Below are positions 1 through 9,040 of a DNA stretch of 64,000 nucleotides, piece after piece. Numbering within the stretch: position 1 is the first letter of the stretch; the number at the start of each line of letters is the position of its first letter. A program made the translations under genes and the position numbers. The DNA is from Thereva unica (taxonomy: Eukaryota; Arthropoda; Insecta; Diptera; Therevidae): positions 1 to 64,000 of the forward strand of contig CATLJY010000158.1 of NCBI GenBank assembly GCA_949987705.1. The letters are read 5' to 3'. The notes beneath the pieces are model-generated. The model was not told the DNA's origin, made no database searches, and was given only the letters and a program-made list of their open reading frames with translations.

Positions 1-840
1 GCCTTTGAGCTTTTGCATTTTATTAGAGAGGTCGAGACAATTGTTGGCTTAACAACGGATCCACGAATGAAGGCGTATTTATCTAATATATTCATAACAA
101 AAATTCAAGGACCTGCAGCTGCATCAATAAGAAGACTCCAGAATGCAACGTGGGACCAAATGAAGCAGCAACTAAAGAAATCTTTTGGAATTCAACAGTC
201 TTACCTAAAACTAAAAGAAGAAGCAGATTCTATAAAATATTTTAACGTAAGTCAGTATTATAATTCTTTAATAATAATTTTGGATAAATTAAATCTTAAG
301 TATAAGTTAGATGATAATTCCCCTGAAGAGTTCAATACTATAAATAATGAAAAAAGCATATTAGAAAAGTTTTTAAACAAAATTCCTAGATCCGATAGTA
401 TGTTTTTACGCATAAAGAACGTTACTTCTTTAGAAGAAGCTTTTTTTGAACTACTTGAAACTGGAATTTCCAATGATCCCCCACATAATCAAAGACAAAA
501 TAACAACAACAGAAATAGGAATAATTTTAATCGGAACTACTATGAACATAATTATAATCGTAACAATTATCGTAATGATAATTACAGACATTTTAATCGT
601 AACAGACAAGGAACGGAATATAATAATTTCACTCAAACAATGCCATTTTCAAGAAATAATAGACTTAATGAAAACCCACATAATACCCCTAGAAATCGAA
701 ATGGCAACCGCAGTCACATTAGGTATCAAAACTCTAGAGTATTTTCCAATAATAATAATAGAAATATAGAACCAATGGACGTAGATATAAACACAGTAGA
801 AAATTTTCAATCACGGCCTCAGATAACTCACTATCGATAG
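1..840 (+). CDS. gag: Gag polyprotein of errantivirus, 5'-partial
   Basis: The frame is open from base 1 to a TAG stop at 838-840. The first ATG is not the start; the frame simply enters from outside the window. The visible part begins in a helical capsid-like region typical of Ty3/gypsy Gag ('WDQMKQQLKKSFG' near the start). It ends in a long tail rich in Asn and Arg (roughly the last 120 residues), which would be basic and disordered and suits RNA binding. No CCHC zinc knuckle is present, as is usual for errantivirus Gag. Pol lies in the -1 frame and overlaps the end of gag, so Gag-Pol is likely made by ribosomal frameshifting at 801-807. Confidence 0.85.
   Translation, partial: AFELLHFIREVETIVGLTTDPRMKAYLSNIFITKIQGPAAASIRRLQNATWDQMKQQLKKSFGIQQSYLKLKEEADSIKYFNVSQYYNSLIIILDKLNLKYKLDDNSPEEFNTINNEKSILEKFLNKIPRSDSMFLRIKNVTSLEEAFFELLETGISNDPPHNQRQNNNNRNRNNFNRNYYEHNYNRNNYRNDNYRHFNRNRQGTEYNNFTQTMPFSRNNRLNENPHNTPRNRNGNRSHIRYQNSRVFSNNNNRNIEPMDVDINTVENFQSRPQITHYR
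801..807 (+). promoter_or_regulatory. Putative -1 ribosomal frameshift heptamer AAATTTT
   Basis: The heptamer has the XXXYYYZ form and sits in the correct phase relative to gag (A AAT TTT). A -1 slip here enters the pol frame at TCA (807-809), which is open through to the protease DSG motif at residues encoded from 882. The gag stop lies 31 bases downstream. No stimulatory pseudoknot was worked out. Confidence 0.6.
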
Positions 841-3800
841 TTGAATTTACAATTTTTAATAAAAAATTAACCTGCTTGCTTGATAGCGGATCTTCTACTT
901 CTGTAATAGATAGTAGAATGTTCCCCAATATAAAACGTCTTGAATTACCGAAACCAATCGAAATTATAACAGTGTTAGGCAAAGGAGAAATAACCCATGA
1001 AATAATAACGGAAGTTCCTAAAGAATTTAACCTCAACGCTACGATGAGTTGGAAAATAATGGATTTAGATAATAAAAAATATCAAGCTATATTAGGTCGA
1101 AATGTACTGAAACCAGTAGGTGCAAAAATAGATCTAGAAAAGGATCATGTAAAAATTAGGAATAAAATAATTAAGTTTAAAAGTTTTTGCTCTTTTGATA
1201 ATATCGACGGTTTATATTCTTTAGATTTAAATAATGTAAATGTTCTCGATCTACCAAAAACGGATAATCTTAGTAAAGAAGAGTTTCATGCTTTAAAGAA
1301 AATTATTGTAGAAAACAAAGATTTATTCTATCAAGAAGGACAAAAATTAACTAATATTACTTGCATTAAACATCAAATTATTACGAAGCATAATTTGCCA
1401 GTATACTCAAAGATTTACAGATTCCCTAAAATCCACGAGCAAGAAGTGGACAAACAAATAACAGACATGTTAAAACAAGGTATAATTAAGCATAGCAATT
1501 CACCTTATAATTCCCCCATTTGGATTGTCCCCAAAAAATTAGATCAATCGGGAGAAAACAAATGGAGGATTGTCGTCGATTATAGAAAATTGAACGAGAT
1601 AACTATAGACGACAAATTCCCTATTCCCAACATAGAGTCACTTTTTGACAAGTTGGGAAGAGCTCAATATTTTTCGACATTAGATCTCGCTAAAGGATTT
1701 CACCAAATCCTTGTAGACGAGAAAGATCAGGCAAAGACCGCGTTTTCGACCCCACAAGGTCACTACGAATATGTCAGGATGCCATTTGGCTTAAAAAATG
1801 CTCCTGCTACATTTCAAAGAATGATAAATTATGTCCTACGCGAGTACATCAATGTCAATTGTGTTGTATATCTTGACGATATACTTATTTTTAGCACTTC
1901 CCTTCAGGAACATGTAAATGCAATTCAAAAAATCCTCAAAACACTTCGTGAATTTAATCTGAAACTACAGATTGATAAATGTTCATTTTTTTCGAAAGAA
2001 TCAGAATATTTAGGACATCTTTTAACTAGTGAAGGTATTAAACCTAATCCTAGTAAGATAAAAGTAATTAAAACATTACAACTTCCTAAAAATCGGAAGG
2101 CAATAAAGAGTTTCTTAGGTATCACGGGCTATTATCGCAAGTTCATTAAGGACTACGCGAAAATTGCCCAACCACTTACTCAATGCCTAAAGAAGAACAG
2201 GAAAATTTACCTAAATGATAGAAAGTTTATTGAAGCTTTTGAAAAACTTAAAGAAATATTAACGAAAGATCCTGTTTTAAAATATCCCGATTTTAAACAA
2301 AAATTTACCCTGACAACCGATGCGAGTCAATTTGCTATTGGTGCCGTTTTGTCGCAAAATGGACATCCAGTATCATTCGCAAGTCGAACTCTTAACGAAC
2401 ACGAAATTAAATACAGCACTATAGAAAAGGAACTCCTTTCTATTATATGGGCCACTAAATACTTTCGCCCTTATTTATATGGAGTTAAATTTACAATTAA
2501 AACTGATCACCAACCTTTAGTTTGGTTACATTCTTTAAAAGAACCTAACTCAAAGCTACAACGGTGGAGGATCAGACTAAATGAGTTTGATTTCGATATA
2601 GAATTTGTTAAGGGTAAGGACAACAAAGTAGCAGACTTTTTGAGCAGGATCAACGTAGATAAAAATGAAATTAACACTCTTGAAAATGTAGGCAGTAACT
2701 CTATTAATGAACATAATAATTTGGATATTGAAAGTAACGCAGCTACGATTCATAGTGGTGCCGAAAATTTGGGAGATCATATCCCAATTGTAGATAATAT
2801 CGTTAATAAATATCTTACTCAAATACATCTAGTTGAAAATAAACAAGAAGATTTGGTAGTGAAATTCAAGAAATATAGGATAATTTATATATCTCGGGAA
2901 AATCTTAAAGATATAAACTATCTAAACAATCTTTTAAGAAAATTAATAAAAAAGGGAACAACTGGGATATATTCTGAATTGGATTACAATGAATTTTCAA
3001 TTTTGCAAAGTATATTAGTGAACCTATTTAGCAATGAACCTAGAATTAGATTCGTTAAATGTAGTAAGCTAGCAATAAATTTAGATGATGAAAATGAGTT
3101 AATAAAAATAATAAAACAAATTCATGAAGCCACAAACCACAGAGGTATTTTAGAAAATTTTTCTGAAATTAAAAACCTATATTATTCTCCCAAACTAAAG
3201 GATTTCATCTGTAAATACATAAACAATTGCGAGGTTTGCAATTTAAGTAAATATGACAGAAATCCTATTCATTACAAATATAATTTGTCAGAAACCCCTT
3301 CTGAACCCAATGAAATTGTTCATGTCGACGTACTTTATCTAAAAAAGCAAATATTTTTGACAACAATAGATCGTTTCACTAAACACCTGTCTGTAGCCAA
3401 GTTAAGCGATAGAAATAGTGTAACCATAGTTCAGACATTGAAACTTAGAAACTCTTTATTTGGTAAACCCAAAAAGTATATTTTTGATAACGAATTTGAT
3501 AGTTTAAATATAAAAAATTTCTGTCGAGAAGAAAACATAGAAGTACATTTCACTTCCCCTCGAAGTCACACGGGTAATGCTGACATTGAAAGGGTTCATG
3601 GGACAATAAACGAACACATTAGGATACTTCATCTGACACATCCAGACTTAGATATCGAAAGCAAAATTTTAAAAGCTGTAGAAAAATATAATAATACAAT
3701 TCACTCTACAACAGAAGTAAGACCAATAGATTTTCTTAATAGCAAAGTTTCTGATCTTGAAAGCATAAAGAGGAAGATTCTAGAAAAGAAAAATAAAACT

Positions 3801-4067
3801 ATCGACAATTTAAACAAAAATAGGAAAGACTTTATTGCTCCAAATGCAAATGAAATACTTATAAAAAATCCAACAGCGTTAAGATACAAGGAATTACCTA
3901 GGTATAAAAAGATCAATTGTTCACAAAATAACGGGAACCTAATTGATAACAAAAAGAAAAAAATCCACCCTTCTCGCATTAAAAGAAACTTTAAATATTT
4001 TTCAGAAAATACTTCTATTGCTGCTAACAGTAATGACGCTAGCGAAACCAAACCAAGCTCTAATTAG
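807..4067 (+). CDS. pol: Pol polyprotein: protease, RT, RNase H, integrase
   Basis: The frame is open from inside gag. The start given is the frameshift entry point; the first ATG-like codon is not expected to be used. The protease active site is LLDSGSS, encoded around 876-896. RT shows the catalytic box VVYLDDILIF (around 1864-1893) and the segment MPFGLKNAPATFQ. RNase H shows TTDASQFAIGAVLS (around 2311). Integrase has an HHCC finger (His-X-His near 3122-3140, Cys pair near 3229-3240) and the D,D,E triad: DVLYLKK near 3325, FDNEFD near 3482, and GNADIERVHG near 3571-3600. All catalytic residues I can recognise are present, with no internal stops. The end overlaps the env frame. Confidence 0.92.
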   Translation, partial: SITASDNSLSIVEFTIFNKKLTCLLDSGSSTSVIDSRMFPNIKRLELPKPIEIITVLGKGEITHEIITEVPKEFNLNATMSWKIMDLDNKKYQAILGRNVLKPVGAKIDLEKDHVKIRNKIIKFKSFCSFDNIDGLYSLDLNNVNVLDLPKTDNLSKEEFHALKKIIVENKDLFYQEGQKLTNITCIKHQIITKHNLPVYSKIYRFPKIHEQEVDKQITDMLKQGIIKHSNSPYNSPIWIVPKKLDQSGENKWRIVVDYRKLNEITIDDKFPIPNIESLFDKLGRAQYFSTLDLAKGFHQILVDEKDQAKTAFSTPQGHYEYVRMPFGLKNAPATFQRMINYVLREYINVNCVVYLDDILIFSTSLQEHVNAIQKILKTLREFNLKLQIDKCSFFSKESEYLGHLLTSEGIKPNPSKIKVIKTLQLPKNRKAIKSFLGITGYYRKFIKDYAKIAQPLTQCLKKNRKIYLNDRKFIEAFEKLKEILTKDPVLKYPDFKQKFTLTTDASQFAIGAVLSQNGHPVSFASRTLNEHEIKYSTIEKELLSIIWATKYFRPYLYGVKFTIKTDHQPLVWLHSLKEPNSKLQRWRIRLNEFDFDIEFVKGKDNKVADFLSRINVDKNEINTLENVGSNSINEHNNLDIESNAATIHSGAENLGDHIPIVDNIVNKYLTQIHLVENKQEDLVVKFKKYRIIYISRENLKDINYLNNLLRKLIKKGTTGIYSELDYNEFSILQSILVNLFSNEPRIRFVKCSKLAINLDDENELIKIIKQIHEATNHRGILENFSEIKNLYYSPKLKDFICKYINNCEVCNLSKYDRNPIHYKYNLSETPSEPNEIVHVDVLYLKKQIFLTTIDRFTKHLSVAKLSDRNSVTIVQTLKLRNSLFGKPKKYIFDNEFDSLNIKNFCREENIEVHFTSPRSHTGNADIERVHGTINEHIRILHLTHPDLDIESKILKAVEKYNNTIHSTTEVRPIDFLNSKVSDLESIKRKILEKKNKTIDNLNKNRKDFIAPNANEILIKNPTALRYKELPRYKKINCSQNNGNLIDNKKKKIHPSRIKRNFKYFSENTSIAANSNDASETKPSSN

Positions 4068-5559
4068 CATGGAAAAATTGGAAACCGAAGCTGGATATAC
4101 TACAATCCAACAAGAAAAAATACCCATTATTGAGAAATACAATAAAATTATCCACATAGTTGACTTAAAAGATATTAAAAATACAATTGACTTGGTGGAG
4201 TGTCAAGTGAAGGATCTATTTCACCTACCAGAAGATGAAAATATTATCAGCACCCTGACAGGAAAGCTCAACAAGGTAAAACATACTTTTAAAACATTAA
4301 TACCTTTAAGACAAAAAAGAGCACTTATTAATGTTGGAGGGACCATCTTAAAATGGATTTTTGGTACTATGAATGAAGATGACAAGCTAGAGATTGAGGA
4401 ACATTTAAAAATAACAGACAAAAATGTTCATAGTGCCATAGAAAATTCTAACAATCAGATAAAAATAAATAATTTGCTCCAAGAAAATATTAATACTCTT
4501 CGGTATAATATACAAAGAAACAACATAGAAATACACGAACTCTTAAATCTAGTTAATACCAGTAATAGGGACGTAGTACGACAATTACAGTATTTACAAA
4601 CCTTGACTCATATAAACCTTTTAAACGAAGAAATTGAAAAAATACAGGAAAATGTTGCTTTCTCTAAACATCAAATAATGGGTAGATCAATACTTACACC
4701 CGAAGAAATTGACGCTTATGATATAGACATCTTCAAACTACAAGAGCTTAAAAGTTCTTTAGCATTAGCATATCCCAAATTACTTTTTATCCTACTTATC
4801 CCGGAAATTAGTAAATTAGAAGCTACTCACTTCAAAGTCGTTCCAATTCCAGATTCAAATAATCAAGAAATCGATATTAAAATTTTGGATATTATAATGT
4901 TTGAAAATAAACCATACTATCTAGATCAAGAAAGATATAGAAAAAGTTTAAGACCTGTTAATGATTGTATATCAAGTCTTTTAAATAAATCGTATGATAA
5001 TTGTTTGAAAATTACAAAATCAGGTTTAGAAATAATAGAAATAGACGTAGGATTAATTATAATTAAAAATGGGAAAAATTTAACTCTTACAAACAGTTGT
5101 AATAATATAGAATATTCATTAAATAAAAATTACCTAATAACATTTAATAATTGCTCCGTTATGGTCAATAATATAGAATTTTTAAATAAAGAAAGAACAT
5201 TTAAGCATAATATAGTAATACCTACTTATAATAAAATTAAAGATGTTAATTCAACAATAGATTTAAAAGAATTAAACATTAAACAAATACAGAATTATAA
5301 GCAAATTAAAGAAATGCATTATGAGAAACAGCAAAACATCGTTATTACTTATACTAATCTATCATTAGTTACAATCATAATTACGATTTTAATCGCATTA
5401 ATAATTTTTAGATTTTGCAAAAAAGAAACAAAAAATAAAGTAGTTGCTAATAAAAATAATTTTGCCCAGGAGAGCAAAACACTTGAGGAAGGGGGAGTCA
5501 TATATCCTAGTAACCAAATCCTTGAAGAAATCATAACTCCTACATCCGTTCCCAAGTAA
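4006..5559 (+). CDS. env: Errantivirus envelope-like fusion glycoprotein
   Basis: The open frame extends back to 3943, overlapping pol, but starts there with no ATG. I place the coding exon after a likely splice acceptor at 3995-4005, because errantivirus env is normally made from a spliced mRNA. Features, counted from the 3943 opening: hydrophobic signal segment (residues about 23-36), furin-type site RQKR (123-126) followed by a glycine-rich hydrophobic fusion-peptide-like stretch (127-141), a long helical Asn-rich ectodomain, a transmembrane segment (about 474-491) and a roughly 47-residue cytoplasmic tail. The layout matches the insect F-like envelope family. The last 21 codons lie within the 3' LTR. 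Whether it makes infectious particles cannot be judged from sequence. Confidence 0.85.
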   Translation, partial: KILLLLLTVMTLAKPNQALISMEKLETEAGYTTIQQEKIPIIEKYNKIIHIVDLKDIKNTIDLVECQVKDLFHLPEDENIISTLTGKLNKVKHTFKTLIPLRQKRALINVGGTILKWIFGTMNEDDKLEIEEHLKITDKNVHSAIENSNNQIKINNLLQENINTLRYNIQRNNIEIHELLNLVNTSNRDVVRQLQYLQTLTHINLLNEEIEKIQENVAFSKHQIMGRSILTPEEIDAYDIDIFKLQELKSSLALAYPKLLFILLIPEISKLEATHFKVVPIPDSNNQEIDIKILDIIMFENKPYYLDQERYRKSLRPVNDCISSLLNKSYDNCLKITKSGLEIIEIDVGLIIIKNGKNLTLTNSCNNIEYSLNKNYLITFNNCSVMVNNIEFLNKERTFKHNIVIPTYNKIKDVNSTIDLKELNIKQIQNYKQIKEMHYEKQQNIVITYTNLSLVTIIITILIALIIFRFCKKETKNKVVANKNNFAQESKTLEEGGVIYPSNQILEEIITPTSVPK

Positions 5560-5914
5560 TCTTATTGATCATGTTACGTTTAGTTAATAAGAATTATTTT
5601 TTATCTTATAACTCCCCAGATTTCTTCCCACATTGCATCCCAAGAATTGATCATGTTACTTCTAATTAATAAGAATTACTTTATCTTATGACCCCCAAGA
5701 TTTCTTCCCACATTACTGCGACGTTATGCTGATTTCTCGAGAAGACACATTTTTGTAACTCGAAACCAAACTGTAGATCTTTTAATTTGTAATGTACTAA
5801 ATAATTTTCAGTTTCAGTTTGATCGTCGTAAAATAAAGTTCTAATTCTGTTAAACCTTTTCTTTTAATTAAAATAAATTTTTATTTTTGTAATAGGAAAA
5901 CCAATTACAAGTTT
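5496..5914 (+). repeat. 3' LTR of the errantivirus
   Basis: It starts with AGTCATATAT directly after the polypurine tract GAGGAAGGGGG (5485-5495), like the AGT-type LTR starts of the 17.6/297 group. It ends next to LINE A 3' UTR sequence that begins at 5915. It carries the env C-terminus, an internal 82-bp tandem duplication and an AATAAA-type signal near 5831. The right boundary is set by the LINE homology and could be off by a few bases. The 5' LTR is outside the window, so LTR-LTR divergence cannot be measured. Confidence 0.75.
5565..5715 (+). repeat. 82-bp tandem duplication inside the LTR
   Basis: Two diverged copies begin with TTGATCATGTTAC at 5565 and 5647 and both run to a TTCTTCCCACATT stretch. 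The duplication lies in the U3-like part, just after the env stop, where repeated blocks could act as enhancer or insulator elements. That role is inference. Confidence 0.8.
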
Positions 5915-7517
5915 GGCACACTTCCCAGCAGAGCTGAGAAATATTTACCACTGCCGTGGCTCAGCTGAGACATGCAAACATAAAATATTAAAACCATAAA
6001 AGATCAAAAACATTAAACAGAGAAGCGTGCAAAACTGAAAAGGGAGTAAGGCACGCAGAGAGTCACGCCACATTGAGAAGGGTCCTTTTAAGGACAACTT
6101 CACTGGTTAGCAAGCTAAACACACTCCTATTGTTGTTAGTATTTTTAAGCATGCGATTAACGGGTTCGAACATGCCATAATTGGTGTTAGAGGAGTTAAT
6201 GTGCAAAAGAGGTTCACCTCTCAGGTTGTAGTTATTCACTCTAAATGACGCGCGGTTTGTTAAGAAACTAGAGTCCACTTTGTCATTCATCAGTCGATGA
6301 ACGAATATAACGTCAGCGACCTCACGGCGCTTATGGAGGGAGCTTAAGTTGAGCAATTTAAGTCTGTTCTCATAAGGCGGAAGAGCGAGTGGGTCATCCC
6401 ACGGGAGGTGGCTTAGTGCACACCGGACGAACTTCCTTTGAACCGATTCGATTCTACTAACATGGGAGGAATAGTAAGGAGACCATACCTGGGAAGCGTA
6501 GTCAAGCAAAGGCCTAACCAAAGATACGTACAGGTGTTTAGTGACGAGGGGGTTGTTGAACTCTTTGGACCATCTTTTTATAAATCCCAGGACTGAATTG
6601 CCCTTGGAGGAGATATAATTGATGTGGGTGGAGAAATCCAACTTACTTTCTAACCTAACCCCAAGATCGATTGCAGATTCAGTACGGAAGACTTTGTTGT
6701 CAAGGAAAGTATAGTCAAAAGTTATAACACCACGTTTCCTACAAAAAGTCATGATCTCGCATTTAGTAATATTAAGCACAAGGTTGTTGTTGGAACACCA
6801 AGAATAGAAGGTGTTTAAATCTGATTGCAGAAGTTTGCAATCCTCTATACTCCTTATGTGGCGATACAGTTTGATGTCATCATTGTAAATAAGGATTTTA
6901 CAGTGCCTTAGCAGGGTAACAATATCGTCAATTGATAAAATAAAAAGAAGAGGGCCAAGATGACTGCCTTGTGGGACTCCAGAGGACGCTTCGATGTTCT
7001 TCGATTTGACTCCGCGGAATAGAACCTGGTAGGTTCTATCGGCTAAGTACGACTGGAACCAATCCACAAGGGCATGAGGAAATCCTAATTTCTTTAGTTT
7101 AAGAGCTATAATAGAGTGGGAGAGCTTGTCGAAAGCCTTACTAAAATCTGTATAGACACAGTCAGTTTGGCAGCCAGTGACAAAGCCTCTAATTGTGTGT
7201 GAAGAGAACTCCAGTAAATTAGTAGTAGTGGAACGGGCTGCAAGAAAACCATGTTGGTTTGTTGAGATAAGCCTCTTGCAGATAGGGGCGATAGCAGAAT
7301 AAATAATAGATTCGAAGAGTTTTGGTATAGACGATAACTTCGCAATTGGCCTATAATTAGATATTTCGTTTTTACAGCATTTCTTATGAACTGGTATTAT
7401 AAAAGAGTTCTTCCATAAGGTTGGGAAGCGCCCTTTATTTAGGGATTTTTGAAATAAAAATAGAAGAGGAGACAGTAGGGCCCCTGCACAGGATTTTAGA
7501 ACAGCTGGAGGGACTCC
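5915..7517 (-). mobile_element. LINE family A copy 1 (Jockey/CR1-group), truncated at both ends
   Basis: On the - strand it reads from an RT start near 7517 to the 3' UTR end at 5915. The 3' UTR (cacggcagtggtaaatatttctcag and neighbours, read on -) matches the ends of the family A copies near 34.7 and 52.2 kb. The terminal 40 or so bases are missing because the errantivirus inserted there; the remainder should lie left of the window's viral 5' LTR. The 5' end is truncated within the RT and joins a HARBI1-like transposase piece at 7518. Confidence 0.85.
6063..7515 (-). pseudogene. Reverse transcriptase of LINE family A copy 1
   Basis: Read on the - strand, the fragment starts in the RT fingers (…GPLLSPLL-side at 7515) and continues through a region with a frame break near 7070-7110. 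The last 334 codons are open to the stop at 6063. The palm motif GVPQGSHLGPLLF is intact. The catalytic box reads LIYNDDIKLY where the other copies have LIYADDIKLY; the two Asp are kept, but the Ala to Asn change takes two base substitutions. The C-terminal thumb/connection and the VNRML motif are present. The endonuclease is absent. It is non-functional by truncation and frameshift. Confidence 0.85.
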
Positions 7518-7730
7518 TTACTAATATTATCTCTAATTCTGCATGAAAATTTATAGGTATTGCATTCTTGTGCTTGCAACGGAGTTATTGTATCTGGCAG
7601 TGCAACGATTTCTTCATTTTCTGGGGCGACTTTAATTTCATTTGACAGGTAATTGTGGAGAACACAAGCTTTTACTACAGCATCATACGTTGGAAGAGAA
7701 ACTTCGATTGGACGATGAAATATTCTAAAA
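7518..7730 (-). pseudogene. HARBI1-like (PIF/Harbinger) transposase, C-terminal fragment
   Basis: The - strand reads RIFHRPIEVSL followed by VVKACVLHNYLS, the conserved C-terminal block of HARBI1/DDE_Tnp_4 transposases. It directly continues the transposase part that stops at 12559, where the - strand reads GRLVSR. The two pieces are separated by LINE E. The left end is cut by LINE A at 7517. No terminal inverted repeat is seen on this side. Confidence 0.8.
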
Positions 7731-7773
7731 TTTTACTTCCTCCTCAACACCTCCTTTTATTCACAACAAGGAA

Positions 7774-9039
7774 GTGATAACAGAAAGCAAACCCAAGGCC
7801 GACCTATTAGCTTCTCTGTTCGCCGCAAATTCTTCTTTACCCGATGCTGCTATGTCACCTCCCACTCTCGAGAATACCACCCACTCAATGGACGGAGTTC
7901 ACTTCAGGACTCGCGAGGTGTTTAGGTGTCTCAAAGAATTCGACGCCAATAAATCCACTGGTCCCGACAAAATCCCCCCTATGGTACTTAAAAAATGTGC
8001 CTCACCTTTGGCTAAACCTCTGCGCAAACTTTTTGCCCTGTCTTACTTCTCCGGAGTGTATCCCGACTCTTGGAAACTAGCTCATGTTCAGCCAATCCCA
8101 AAAACAGGTGAAGCCAGCGACCCCTTAAACTACCGCCTAATAGCAATTACTTCTGTTCTCTCCAAAATCATGGAGACAATAATCAATAAAAAGCTGATGA
8201 AATATCTAGAATCCAACCAAATTATACACGACAGGCACTACGGCTTCAGATCTAAACGGTCTACTGGCGATCTGCTTGTGTGTTTAACTGAGCGTATCAA
8301 CCAAAGCATTCACAGCTTTGGTGAGTCTAGCCTAGTTGCTCTAGATATATCAAAGGCTTTTGACAGAGTATGGCACCCAGCTCTGTTGAATAAACTCCAA
8401 GCTATTGGTATACACTTAGTTCTAAGGAACTGGATTAAGAGCTTTCTTTCAGGCCGTTCAATCAAGGTAGTATTGGATGGCGTCGAATCCAACCCCCACG
8501 CCATTTCGGCTGGAGTTCCCCAGGGGTCAATTCTCTCACCCGCACTTTTTCTAATCTTCATTAATAATCTGCTCTCAATCCCCTCCAACCCACTTCACTG
8601 CTTCGCTGATGACGGTACTCTGAATTTCTCTTACTCCTTCGACAATATAAGACAAGCACGTGCCAGACCTTGACTTTACCACCGTCAACACTGATGTCGG
8701 CTTCGATCAACCGGGATATCGAATCGATTCTTCATTGGGGCGAAATGAACCGCGTCGAATTCAATGCCACAAAAACGAAGCACTGTCTGATCTCCAACAA
8801 AAATTGTACCGACCTTCCTCCTGTCTCGGTGGATGGAGAGAGTCTAACGGCTGACTCAACTCTCAACATCCTAGGGGTAACTTTAACGGAGCATCTGCGA
8901 TGGAACGATCACATATTCCAAATCGCCAAGCAAGCCTCCCAATGCCTTGGATTTCTCAAGAGATGCAAGTTCCTCCTCCAGCCAGCCGCATTGACTACAA
9001 TATACAAATCCTACATTCGGCCACGCCTCGTATACAACT
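7774..9039 (+). pseudogene. LINE E reverse transcriptase, N-terminal part
   Basis: RT blocks are clear: STGPDKIPPMVLKK, NYRLIAITSVLSKIMET, YGFRSKRSTGDLL, LDISKAFDRVWHP, AGVPQGSILSPALF and the catalytic FADDGTLNFS (about 8602-8634). A frame change near 8660-8670 moves the thumb region (NATKTKHCLIS, LRWNDHI) to another frame, and the reading stops at the LINE insertion at 9040. The endonuclease is missing. A second, internally deleted copy of the same family lies at 21399-21815. Confidence 0.85.
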
Positions 9040-9040
9040 C

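Larger units (their letters stand above)
1..5914 (+). mobile_element. Errantivirus (Ty3/gypsy-type endogenous retrovirus), 5' end outside window
   Basis: Gag, pol and env frames follow one another and are closed by a 3' LTR that follows a purine-rich tract (5485-5495). The pol order protease, RT, RNase H, integrase defines Ty3/gypsy. The third ORF is a membrane-anchored fusion-type envelope, which defines the errantivirus group. No stop or frameshift is seen in pol or env, and gag is open to the window edge, so this is the least damaged LTR element here. The 5' LTR, leader and gag start are missing because the window begins inside gag. The 3' side abuts a family A LINE 3' UTR at 5915, so the virus inserted into that LINE. 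Confidence 0.9.

Noticed and set aside
3943..4005. Env start at the first codon of the open frame
   Set aside because: The codon is TTG and the preceding sequence overlaps pol; a splice acceptor at 4005 explains the frame better.
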